Of a stretch of DNA of 44,887 bases, positions 8,981 through 17,436 are shown piece after piece (the stretch's first letter is position 1; each line of letters opens with the position of its first letter). The stretch is from Bacteroidota bacterium. GTDB taxonomy: Bacteria; Bacteroidota; Ignavibacteria; Ignavibacteriales; Melioribacteraceae. The notes under the pieces are model-generated. The model worked only from the letters and a program-made list of their open reading frames with translations, had not been told where the DNA came from and did not search any database. The stretch is from the NCBI GenBank assembly GCA_021812705.1, contig JAKAMT010000005.1, positions 1 through 44,887 of the forward strand. The letters run 5' to 3'. Position numbers and translations under genes: made by a program.

Positions 8981-11096
8981 AGGATATGCGCTATACAAAA
9001 GTCTGGAGCGATGCGGGATTATTCCCCCACAGCGACACCCCGATATTAAAAAGCCGGGTAAAAAAAACGGATTAATTGTTGGAATAAATGAGCAAGGAAA
9101 TGTAGCAAGTATTGAATTTCGAAATGCAATAGAGATGTCCAGGCTATGGAAACTTAGTGATGGATTAAAAAATAGTTTCCCATGTATGACATTATCTTCA
9201 TGCTTACTAAATCTGAGTGCATATAAAGAAAACGAACATACTCTATTAGTTAAAATTAACGATATCAAAGTGCTTAGGACTATTTGGCAAAAATATGGCT
9301 TGAATAAAAGACTAAAAAAGATTAATGGCAAAGAGATAAAGCAGCCTATGTTTGCAGACTGGCAAAGCACAATTAAAAAATTAAAAGAGCGCAGAATTCA
9401 AATAAAAGACTTGAGAAAAGAAGCAATTGCATATGATATTTTACTTGATAGATTAATGAAAAATAATTTTGAAGATTCTGATAGGATTATTGCTAGTGAA
9501 ATTGCAGAACAAATATTTGTCCACTTGGAAAAGGGCTCATTAAATTTTCACGAAGTAAAAGATTTTTTACTAACAGACACTCCTGGATTATTTATCTACT
9601 TCGATATTTCTGATTATGATAAATATGAAAACCGGGTTGCCAGTTCTCAAATTGTAAATTTCATAAACGAATGTTTACTTGCACATTCAAATAATACGGT
9701 CAACAGTAGCAAAAAGAATTTAGAATTCTCATCTGCATTATCCGGGAAAACTAATGCTATAATTGGAGATACATTTCCTAATCCAAATTTAAGCTTCATT
9801 GGGACAACACAACTCTTCGGCGTTGATAAGAATACGCCCTGCCTTAGACGCTACGGTAAAATAGGTACTAAAATTTTTCCGGTCGATAAAGAGGAAGCCA
9901 ATGCAATTCAGGATTCATTAGTTTGGATAACCGCAGAAGAAAAACGCGGCAAAACTTGGTATCCAGTACCAGGTTTTAGTGAAAGTGAAAGCGATTTATT
10001 ACTAGTATATCTTGAAAGCAAACCAGATATTAATGTAAACAAAGCTCATCTATTAGGGGGGACAAGTAAAAACCATCTAAGTGAAAACACATATGAGGCA
10101 ATATCAAGTGTTGCTATTAGAGCACTAAAAGCTGAGAGAATTAACAAAGCAAATGATCTCATAAAACTCTTCGCTATAAGCAAAGCTGATAAAATGAGAA
10201 GGCAAATATCTCTTCAAAGGTCTTACACAATTTCAGATCTGGAAATATCAGATGAGACCTGGCAAAAAGCTTCGAAAAACATTCCAAATATTGCTATTCC
10301 TTTTTTTCGAAAAGAGATAGAACGAATTACCTCTAAACAAAATGAGCCATCTCAAATTATAAAAGCATTTCTTGAAGATGATAAATTGAAAGTGATTTCC
10401 CTAACGCCTAACTGCCCTTTCCCTGGAGATTTAGTTCGCCTTACGCAAAGGCAATGGATACGGGGTGGAGAAGATTTCTCATTGGTACCGGGTTGTTCAC
10501 TTGGTGAAATTTATGATGTTTTTTTTGCTAACGAAAATCATAAGGAGTATCTAATTGAAAGTCTTTTAAACAAAACTCTGCAGTGCACTAAGATTTTGCT
10601 TTTTAGTTTAGGTGAAGCGGATCACAAAAACGAAATAACAGTATTTAATGTACAAACTCGATTTACGGCACTTAGAATAGTTTCAGCGTTTGGCATCTAT
10701 TTATATAAACTTGGAATTACAAAGGAGAATTATATGAAAGACACATTTTTTTATATCGGCAGATTTCTATCTCTGCTTGACACACTACATTTTGAATATT
10801 GTGATAATGTACGTGGTGGAGGTATTCCCCCGCAGCTATTAGGCAATGCTCACCTACAAATTGCTTTAGATAATCCTGTTACTGCAATTGATATGCTCGG
10901 GCGAAGAATCAGTGTTTATCGTGCGTGGGCAGTAAAGGAACAAAGTGAAAAAGCTAGACTAGCCAAATGGACGCTAGGGGAACTTGGAAAGATAACTGAT
11001 CTTCTAAGTGAAAAAGATATCCCTTCTTTTACATCGAGCGTAGAAAGAGCTCAAATACTTTTGGGTTATTTAGCAAGGTCGGAAAGTAATGCATAA
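8970..11096 (+). CDS. cas8c: CRISPR-associated large subunit Cas8c/Csd1
   Basis: 708-aa ORF overlapping cas5c by 11 bp, with Csd1-like segments (YGKIGTKIFPVDKEEANAIQDSL, LGGTSKNHLSENTYEAISSVAIRA, RRISVYRAWAVKEQ) and position between cas5c and cas7c. Confidence 0.9.
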   Translation: MLNEGYALYKSLERCGIIPPQRHPDIKKPGKKNGLIVGINEQGNVASIEFRNAIEMSRLWKLSDGLKNSFPCMTLSSCLLNLSAYKENEHTLLVKINDIKVLRTIWQKYGLNKRLKKINGKEIKQPMFADWQSTIKKLKERRIQIKDLRKEAIAYDILLDRLMKNNFEDSDRIIASEIAEQIFVHLEKGSLNFHEVKDFLLTDTPGLFIYFDISDYDKYENRVASSQIVNFINECLLAHSNNTVNSSKKNLEFSSALSGKTNAIIGDTFPNPNLSFIGTTQLFGVDKNTPCLRRYGKIGTKIFPVDKEEANAIQDSLVWITAEEKRGKTWYPVPGFSESESDLLLVYLESKPDINVNKAHLLGGTSKNHLSENTYEAISSVAIRALKAERINKANDLIKLFAISKADKMRRQISLQRSYTISDLEISDETWQKASKNIPNIAIPFFRKEIERITSKQNEPSQIIKAFLEDDKLKVISLTPNCPFPGDLVRLTQRQWIRGGEDFSLVPGCSLGEIYDVFFANENHKEYLIESLLNKTLQCTKILLFSLGEADHKNEITVFNVQTRFTALRIVSAFGIYLYKLGITKENYMKDTFFYIGRFLSLLDTLHFEYCDNVRGGGIPPQLLGNAHLQIALDNPVTAIDMLGRRISVYRAWAVKEQSEKARLAKWTLGELGKITDLLSEKDIPSFTSSVERAQILLGYLARSESNA
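10734..11096 (+). CDS. cas11c: Predicted internally translated small subunit Cas11c (in frame within cas8c)
   Basis: ATG at 10734 is in frame with cas8c (offset 1764 = 588 codons) and is preceded by AAAGGAG with a 6-nt gap; encodes 120 aa, MKDTFFYIGRFLSLLDTLHFEYCDN...ARSESNA. Confidence 0.75.
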   Translation: MKDTFFYIGRFLSLLDTLHFEYCDNVRGGGIPPQLLGNAHLQIALDNPVTAIDMLGRRISVYRAWAVKEQSEKARLAKWTLGELGKITDLLSEKDIPSFTSSVERAQILLGYLARSESNA

Positions 11097-11158
11097 GTCA
11101 TTTCAATTGTTACAAGCGAAGAAAACAAATAGTAAAAAATTTTTCATAAACAAATCGA

Positions 11159-12034
11159 ATGGAGACTATAATGTCAGACACAAACAAAAATGAAATTTTT
11201 AATCGCGCTACCGGATTACTAGTTATTGAAGTGATTAACTCAAATCCCAACGGAGACCCAGACAAAGAAAGCGATCCGCGGTGGAGAAATGACCAAAGAG
11301 GTGAGATAACACCCGTATCATTCAAAAGAAAAGTAAGAGACTTAATTGAAAATAAGCAGGGGCCTGTATGGCTATCATTGGCGGATAATCTTTCGCTAGA
11401 TGAAAACAAATTCTTGATATCAGAAAGCCGCTTATTATCACTTAGTGAAATTCATGATTTAGATGAAAAACAGTTCACCGAAAAATTTTGGGACGGTCGT
11501 GTTTTTGGCAACACTGAATTAGAGAAAGGAAGAAGTATACCAGTTAAAACCGGAGTAGTACAATTCGGACTTGGATTATCGGTTGCACCTATTGAAATAG
11601 AGAGAATGACAACAACTAATCCATCCGTGGAGGAAGGTAAAAAAGTGGGAATGGCACCATTATCTTTTAGAATTGTCACACACGGTTTATACTGTATGCC
11701 ATTCTTTATTAATCCGACTGCTGCATATAAAACAGGATGCACAAAACAAGACATTGACCTTTTGCTTAAAACGATTCCCTACGCTTACAAACACACTGCA
11801 TCCTATATAAGAAGTAATGTTGATTTTGTACATGCCTGGTACATAGAACATATAACTCCTTTGGGTTCTTGTTCGGATTTCGATTTGATAAATTCACTTA
11901 CCCCAAAAAAACTTGCTGATCCAGAAAGACCTTCAACTAAAAGGAGTGAATATTATATTCCAAACGAAAAAGACATACCTGAAAATCTTAGGAAAAAAGT
12001 AATTTCTGTTAGAGACTTAATGGAAGAAATATAA
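11159..12034 (+). CDS. cas7c: CRISPR-associated protein Cas7, subtype I-C (Csd2)
   Basis: LLVIEVINSNPNGDPDKESDPRWR signature of Csd2; between cas8c and cas3. Confidence 0.95.
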   Translation: METIMSDTNKNEIFNRATGLLVIEVINSNPNGDPDKESDPRWRNDQRGEITPVSFKRKVRDLIENKQGPVWLSLADNLSLDENKFLISESRLLSLSEIHDLDEKQFTEKFWDGRVFGNTELEKGRSIPVKTGVVQFGLGLSVAPIEIERMTTTNPSVEEGKKVGMAPLSFRIVTHGLYCMPFFINPTAAYKTGCTKQDIDLLLKTIPYAYKHTASYIRSNVDFVHAWYIEHITPLGSCSDFDLINSLTPKKLADPERPSTKRSEYYIPNEKDIPENLRKKVISVRDLMEEI

Positions 12035-14229
12035 TGTCTAATTGGCTTGCTCATAGCGAAGGAAAAAATCCGCCTGTACCTGCTCAGACTTATGAAAAAC
12101 ATATTCATTCCGTTGTGGAAAGAGTAGAAAAGAACATTGAGTCCTTAATCTGTTATTACAATGGCAACAAAGAATATTTTTGGTTAGGAGTACGGGCGGC
12201 TGCAACTTACCATGATCTAGGGAAATTAGATGACAAAAATCAAAATATTCTTTCAGAAGGTGGTAAAAAAGGATTGCCAATTAATCATGTGGATGCTGGA
12301 ACAACAGCACTACTCAAAAAAGATTTAGTTGAATCAGCTCTGCTTGTATATTCACATCATATTGGATTACAATCAATTCCAAATGAGATTGCTAGAGCAG
12401 AGCTTTTTCTGCGTGATAATAAACTAGTTGAGCACACACAAAAGAACCTTAAGGAATATTTGAAAAGACACAATCAATCTATTTCAGTGAGTAAAGAAGA
12501 GACTCTCCAAACAACATCTGATTGGAATGGAATAACAAGAAGGGTTGCACTTTCTTGTATAGTGGATGGAGACCATGGAGATACTGCTGATAACTACAAG
12601 AAAGAATATCCTATTGGTGAGATTGAATTAAGATGGGAAGAAAGACTTGCATCGCTTGACAAGTATGTTAAGGAATTGGGGGAAATAAATAAGTCCAGTG
12701 AAAGAAATCAACTAAGGGATAAAATCTATAATTCATGCAAAGATGCAGATACTAGTCCGTCGTTTTATGCTTGTGATAGTCCGGTTGGCACAGGAAAAAC
12801 AACTGCTGTTATGGCGCATCTATTAAAAACCGCGATAGATAAAAACTTACGTCATATAATAGTTGTTCTTCCTTATACAAATATTATAAAACAATCTGTT
12901 GATGTTTATCGTAAAGCACTAGTTTTGCACGGTGAAAATGCAGAAGACATTGTTGCCGAACATCATCATCAATCAGATTTCAGTTCTTTGGAAAGCAGGC
13001 AGTTAACAGCTTTATGGAAAGCACCCATTATTGTTACAACAGCCGTACAATTTTTCGAAACAATTGCTAGCAACCACCCTTCTAGACTTAGAAAGTTACA
13101 CGAACTTCCTGGCAGTGGTATTTTTATAGATGAAGTGCATTCAGCTATTCCGAATCATCTTTGGCCACAAACATGGAAATGGATGAAAGAGCTTTCAGAG
13201 AATTGGTGTTGTGATTTCGTTCTTGCTTCTGGCTCACTTCCAAGATTCTGGGAGTTAAATCATATGATTGAAAACACGGAAACTATACCAGAATTAGTAA
13301 GACAAGATTTAAGAAAAGAAGCATTGAACCAAGAAAGTAAGCGTATTATTCCAATTTCACATCCAACACTACTTTGTGCAGAAGAATTGATAGGCCTAAT
13401 AAAAAGAAACCCGGGGCCACGCTTAGTTATAATGAATACTGTTCAGTCCGCAGCAGTTTTAGCAGATAAGTTAAAACAAACCTGTGCAGAAGTATTGCAT
13501 TTATCTACGGCATTAGCACCAATACATAGGGAAATAATCGTAGAACGGGTAAAAGAAAGACTGAAATATAAAATGAATGATTGGACATTGGTGGCAACAA
13601 GTTGCATCGAGGCCGGTGTTGATTTTTCTTTTCGTTCAGCATTTCGTGAACGTTCAAGTGCAGCAAGTTTAATACAAATTGGGGGAAGAGTTCGAAGAAA
13701 TAATGAAGATTTTGATGCAACTCTTATTGATTTCAAAGTAATCGATCCGTTATTTAATCATCATCCGGGATTTACATTATCAAGTCATATACTGGAAAAA
13801 TTATTTGAAGAGAAAAGATTTGGAAACGATACTCCAGCGGACATTATAACCGAAGCATTACGAAGAGAATTAATGTCTGATACAGAAGAAAAACATAAAA
13901 GAATACAAAAAATGGAAACAGAAATGGATTATCCAGAAGTAGCAAAACTTTATAGAGTAATCGCATCCGATACTCGTCTAGTGATTGTTGATAGACTTTT
14001 GATTGATAGATTGGAAAATCAAGAAGTAGTTGATCCAAAAGAAATTATTAAAAAGAGTGTGCAACTGTGGACAAATAACATAAATAAACTTTCAGTTAAG
14101 TCTTTAAGGGGATACGAGAATTCTGGTCTCTATGCATGGCCGTATGATTACGATCCGGATTTCCTTGGATATATGAAAGGAATAATACCTTTACTCAAAA
14201 CAGAGTTAGAGGGTTTCCAGCCAATCTAA
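12034..14229 (+). CDS. cas3: CRISPR-associated HD nuclease-helicase Cas3
   Basis: HD motif TYHDLGKLDDKNQ, Walker A DSPVGTGKTTA, DEVH box IFIDEVHSAIP, IQIGGRVRR motif VI; 1-nt stop/start overlap with cas7c. Confidence 0.95.
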   Translation: MSNWLAHSEGKNPPVPAQTYEKHIHSVVERVEKNIESLICYYNGNKEYFWLGVRAAATYHDLGKLDDKNQNILSEGGKKGLPINHVDAGTTALLKKDLVESALLVYSHHIGLQSIPNEIARAELFLRDNKLVEHTQKNLKEYLKRHNQSISVSKEETLQTTSDWNGITRRVALSCIVDGDHGDTADNYKKEYPIGEIELRWEERLASLDKYVKELGEINKSSERNQLRDKIYNSCKDADTSPSFYACDSPVGTGKTTAVMAHLLKTAIDKNLRHIIVVLPYTNIIKQSVDVYRKALVLHGENAEDIVAEHHHQSDFSSLESRQLTALWKAPIIVTTAVQFFETIASNHPSRLRKLHELPGSGIFIDEVHSAIPNHLWPQTWKWMKELSENWCCDFVLASGSLPRFWELNHMIENTETIPELVRQDLRKEALNQESKRIIPISHPTLLCAEELIGLIKRNPGPRLVIMNTVQSAAVLADKLKQTCAEVLHLSTALAPIHREIIVERVKERLKYKMNDWTLVATSCIEAGVDFSFRSAFRERSSAASLIQIGGRVRRNNEDFDATLIDFKVIDPLFNHHPGFTLSSHILEKLFEEKRFGNDTPADIITEALRRELMSDTEEKHKRIQKMETEMDYPEVAKLYRVIASDTRLVIVDRLLIDRLENQEVVDPKEIIKKSVQLWTNNINKLSVKSLRGYENSGLYAWPYDYDPDFLGYMKGIIPLLKTELEGFQPI

Positions 14230-14237
14230 TTATAAGT

Positions 14238-14266
14238 GGCAGGGCCAACCAAGCACCTGCCTTTTT
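14238..14266 (+). terminator. Rho-independent terminator-like hairpin after cas3
   Basis: GGCAGG ... CCTGCC stem followed by TTTTT (14262-14266), 9 bp past the cas3 stop. Confidence 0.65.
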
Positions 14267-14288
14267 CTAACGTATTAGGAGAAATAGT

Positions 14289-14381
14289 ATGGCAAGCATA
14301 AAACTCTTTTGTTACCGATTAAAACAACTAGAGAAGAAAACAAGCGGAACCGGGTTGTCGACATTTTATCTACAACTCTAA
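14289..14381 (+). pseudogene. Truncated relic of a DinD/BRO-N-like gene start
   Basis: 30-codon ORF MASIKLFCYRLKQ... preceded by aggaga; the first 7 residues match the intact gene's MANIKLF start 170 bp downstream, then the match is lost. Confidence 0.45.
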
Positions 14382-14424
14382 GTTGTAAATAAAAACTAAG
14401 TTGTCTTTATATATCGAACAACTT
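14371..14424. promoter_or_regulatory. Operator-like inverted repeats (ACAACT/AGTTGT cluster)
   Basis: TACAACT-CTA-AGTTGTA (14371-14387), then AAGTTGT (14398-14404) and ACAACTT (14418-14424), just upstream of the ORF at 14459. Confidence 0.5.
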
Positions 14425-14458
14425 AAGTAATGATCTATTACATGTTTGGGGAAGGAAT

Positions 14459-15304
14459 ATGGCAAACATCAAATTATTTGAAGAAAAGAAGATTCGCTCA
14501 TCATGGAGTGAGAAAGAACAAAAGTGGTATTTCTCAATTGTTGACGTTCTTGAAGTATTAACAGAGAGCCCTAATCCGCAAGTATACTGGCGTGTTCTAA
14601 AGAAAAGATTAAAAGCAGAAGGAAATGAAACCGTTACAAATTGTAACGCTTTGAAAATGCTAGCAGCCGATGGCAAAATGCGCATCACGGATGTGGCAGA
14701 TGTAAATCAGCTTTTGCGGTTAATACAATCAGTTCCATCATCAAAAGCAGAACCATTTAAACTGTGGCTGGCAAAAGTTGGGCAGGAACGTTTGGAAGAA
14801 ATAGAAAATCCTGAATTGGCTCAGTCACGCATGAGAGAAATATATAAAGCCAAGGGTTACTCTGAGGAATGGATCAAAAAACGTGTTAGAGGAATAGCAA
14901 TTAGAGATGAACTTACAAATGAATGGAAAAAGCGCGGAGTAAAAGAAGGGAAAGAGTATGCAATCTTAACTTCGGAAATAAGTAAAGCAACATTTGGCTT
15001 AACACCTACTGAATACAAACAGCACAAAGGATTAAGTAAGCCGCAAGAAAATCTCCGCGACCACATGACTGATCTTGAATTAATTTTCACAATGCTTGGC
15101 GAAGCATCTACAACAGAAATTGCCCGCAACAAAAATGCACAAGGTTTCCCGGAAAACGAAAATGCAGCAATAGAAGGTGGAACCGTAGCAGGAAATGCAA
15201 GAAAAGAATTAGAAAAAAAATCCGGAAGAAAAGTTGTTACCGCCAAAAATTACAAACTGCTTCCAGAGAAACAAAATAAGCTGAATGCTAAAAAGAAGAA
15301 ATAA
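14459..15304 (+). CDS. DinD-like / BRO-N domain protein embedded in the cas operon
   Basis: N-terminus SWSEKEQKWYFSIVDVLEVLTES is BRO-N-like; C-terminal layout EYAILTSEISKATFGLTPTEYKQHKGLSKPQENLRDHMTDLELIFTMLGEASTTEIAR resembles E. coli DinD; stop is 3 nt before cas4. Confidence 0.75.
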   Translation: MANIKLFEEKKIRSSWSEKEQKWYFSIVDVLEVLTESPNPQVYWRVLKKRLKAEGNETVTNCNALKMLAADGKMRITDVADVNQLLRLIQSVPSSKAEPFKLWLAKVGQERLEEIENPELAQSRMREIYKAKGYSEEWIKKRVRGIAIRDELTNEWKKRGVKEGKEYAILTSEISKATFGLTPTEYKQHKGLSKPQENLRDHMTDLELIFTMLGEASTTEIARNKNAQGFPENENAAIEGGTVAGNARKELEKKSGRKVVTAKNYKLLPEKQNKLNAKKKK

Positions 15305-15307
15305 TTT

Positions 15308-15931
15308 ATGTACACCGAAGATGATTTTATTATGATTAGCGCGCTTCAGCATTACGTGTACTGCCCACGCCAATGCGGCCTTATTCATGTAGATGATGCC
15401 TGGAATGAAAATCTTTTTACTACCCGAGGCAATATTTTCCATGATAAAGTTGACACAGACACCTATGAATCCAGAGGCAGTAAAAAAACCGTCAGAGGAC
15501 TCCGCATACATTCGTCACGCCTTGGCATTACAGGCAGGTGCGATGTTGTTGAATTTATCGAATCCGTAAATGGAGAAGTAATAATGCCGGTGGAATTCAA
15601 ATCCGGGGAACCAAAGAATGATATAAGTGATAAAGTTCAGCTTTGCGCTCAAGCATTCTGCCTAGAAGAAATGTTGAACACAAAGATCAACCAGGGCGCA
15701 TTCTTTTACGGAAAAATCAGAAGAAGAAATATTATTGAAATAGATTATGAATTGAGGATTCAAACCGAAAATATTATCTCTGCCGTTAGAGAAATTGTAA
15801 CAACGAAAATTATTCCGAAAGCGGAATATAATGCAAAATGTCGGAACTGTTCCCTTCTGGATATTTGTCAGCCTAAAGCAATGAATAAGAATAAATTGAA
15901 CCAATATCTTCAAGGATTATATATTCCATGA
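15308..15931 (+). CDS. cas4: CRISPR-associated exonuclease Cas4
   Basis: YVYCPRQCGLIHV, GITGRCDVVEF, PVEFKSGEPK, and C-terminal CRNCSLLDIC Fe-S cysteines. Confidence 0.95.
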   Translation: MYTEDDFIMISALQHYVYCPRQCGLIHVDDAWNENLFTTRGNIFHDKVDTDTYESRGSKKTVRGLRIHSSRLGITGRCDVVEFIESVNGEVIMPVEFKSGEPKNDISDKVQLCAQAFCLEEMLNTKINQGAFFYGKIRRRNIIEIDYELRIQTENIISAVREIVTTKIIPKAEYNAKCRNCSLLDICQPKAMNKNKLNQYLQGLYIP

Positions 15932-16959
15932 AAAAACATCTGAATACATTATTTATTACTACAGATGATGCATATATCCGGAAAGAAAGAGAGACCTTTG
16001 TAGTAGAGGTGAATAACGAAAAAGTTTTTCAAGCACCCACTCATTCGATAGAAAATATTGTCTGTTTTGGATTTAAAACTCTTACGCCTGCATTAATGGC
16101 TTATTGTGCAGAAAACAATGTTGGTATTAGTTATCTTTCTGAAAATGGAAAATTTTTGGCGCGCGTTTATGGAGAACAAAAAGGAAATGTTTTGCTAAGA
16201 AAGGCACAGTATGCAATCGCTGATGATGAATTTCACTCACTGGAAATAGCTAAACCAATTATAGCGGCAAAAGTAACAAACTACCGAAGTCTGCTCATGC
16301 GGCATCAGAGAAATCATCCTGATTGTCCAGACATTGAAGCAGTTTCAATAGCCGTAGATACAATGGGAAAAAGATTAACCAATATTCAGCAATGCATATC
16401 TCTTAATGAGTTGCGCGGATATGAGGGAGAATGTGCAACACAATATTTTGGAGTACTATCTTCTTTGATAACTGCCCAGCAGGAAGATTTCATATTTACG
16501 CAGCGGTCAAAGCGTCCTCCGCTTGATCCGGCAAATGCGCTCTTATCGTTTGTGTACGCAATACTTGCGAATGATATAAGATCGGCACTGGAGACAGTTG
16601 GACTAGATCCACAAGTGGGATTCCTACATCAGCTCCGTCCCGGCAGACCGAGTTTAGCTCTAGATTTAATGGAAGAATTTAGAGCTTACTTAGGGGATCG
16701 GATTATGCTGAATTTAATTAATCTCAGACAGGTAGCAAAAAAAGATTTTGAAATCAGGGAATCCGGAGAAGTAAGAATGAGTGACGATGCCCGTAAAGCA
16801 TTGTTAAATGCCTATCAAAAAAGGAAACAGGAAGAAATAACACATCCTTTTCTTAATGAAAAAATGACTATCGGTTTGCTTCCTCATATACAAGCACAGT
16901 TACTGGCAAGATATATTCGCGGAGATATCTCAGATTATCCTCCATTCTACATAAAATAA
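15928..16959 (+). CDS. cas1: CRISPR-associated integrase Cas1 (subtype I-C)
   Basis: LNTLFITTDDAYIRKERETFVVEV, NALLSFVYAILANDIRSALETVGLDPQVGFLHQLRPGRPSLALDLMEEFR; ATGA overlap with cas4. Confidence 0.97.
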   Translation: MKKHLNTLFITTDDAYIRKERETFVVEVNNEKVFQAPTHSIENIVCFGFKTLTPALMAYCAENNVGISYLSENGKFLARVYGEQKGNVLLRKAQYAIADDEFHSLEIAKPIIAAKVTNYRSLLMRHQRNHPDCPDIEAVSIAVDTMGKRLTNIQQCISLNELRGYEGECATQYFGVLSSLITAQQEDFIFTQRSKRPPLDPANALLSFVYAILANDIRSALETVGLDPQVGFLHQLRPGRPSLALDLMEEFRAYLGDRIMLNLINLRQVAKKDFEIRESGEVRMSDDARKALLNAYQKRKQEEITHPFLNEKMTIGLLPHIQAQLLARYIRGDISDYPPFYIK

Positions 16960-16971
16960 TATGAGGGAAAT

Positions 16972-17262
16972 ATGCTTGTAGTAGTAAGCTATGATGTAAG
17001 CACAAAGACAAATACAGGGAAAAAGCGATTAAGAAAAGTTGCTGAAACATGTTTGGATTATGGAGTACGAGTTCAAAACTCTGTGTTCGAATGTAACGTT
17101 GATCCGGCACAGTGGGAAGAGTTAAAAAATGAGCTGCTTAAAATTTATAAAAAGGAAGAAGACAGTCTGCGTTTCTACTATCTTGGCGCAAACTGGCAAA
17201 GAAGACTTGAACATTTTGGCAAGGCATCAAATTTCAATTTAGAAGATTTACTGATTATATGA
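16972..17262 (+). CDS. cas2: CRISPR-associated protein Cas2
   Basis: MLVVVSYDVSTKTNTGKKRLRKVAETCLDYGVRVQNSVFECNVDP. Confidence 0.97.
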   Translation: MLVVVSYDVSTKTNTGKKRLRKVAETCLDYGVRVQNSVFECNVDPAQWEELKNELLKIYKKEEDSLRFYYLGANWQRRLEHFGKASNFNLEDLLII

Positions 17263-17436
17263 AATTTAACAAAGCGCTAACTGAAGCGCACATAAAATTG
17301 CTGGGAGGTTAGCGTGAAGAAAATCATCGAAATTCAAAACATTGAGAAGAGATTTGGAAATATTCTTTGAAAATGTGTCATATACGCGAAACATATAATA
17401 TAAATCATTGTAATCAGTATATTTAGGATAGCCACA
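17263..17436 (+). promoter_or_regulatory. Putative CRISPR leader
   Basis: AT-rich 174-bp gap between cas2 and the first perfect repeat; the degenerate repeat lies at the opposite end of the array. Confidence 0.6.

Noticed and set aside
8963-9370. Minus-strand ORF antisense to cas8c (135 aa)
   Set aside because: Overlaps a confidently assigned cas gene, with low-complexity composition typical of antisense frames
14431-14442. 12-nt match between the start of spacer 2 (TGATCTATTACA) and the region upstream of the DinD-like gene
   Set aside because: A 12-nt match among 18 spacers over both strands of this window is expected by chance, and the preceding TAA is not a TTC PAM
14857-15246. Minus-strand 129-aa ORF antisense to the DinD-like gene, considered as a possible antitoxin
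   Set aside because: Serine/phenylalanine-rich shadow ORF with no RBS-like signal seen and no recognisable fold
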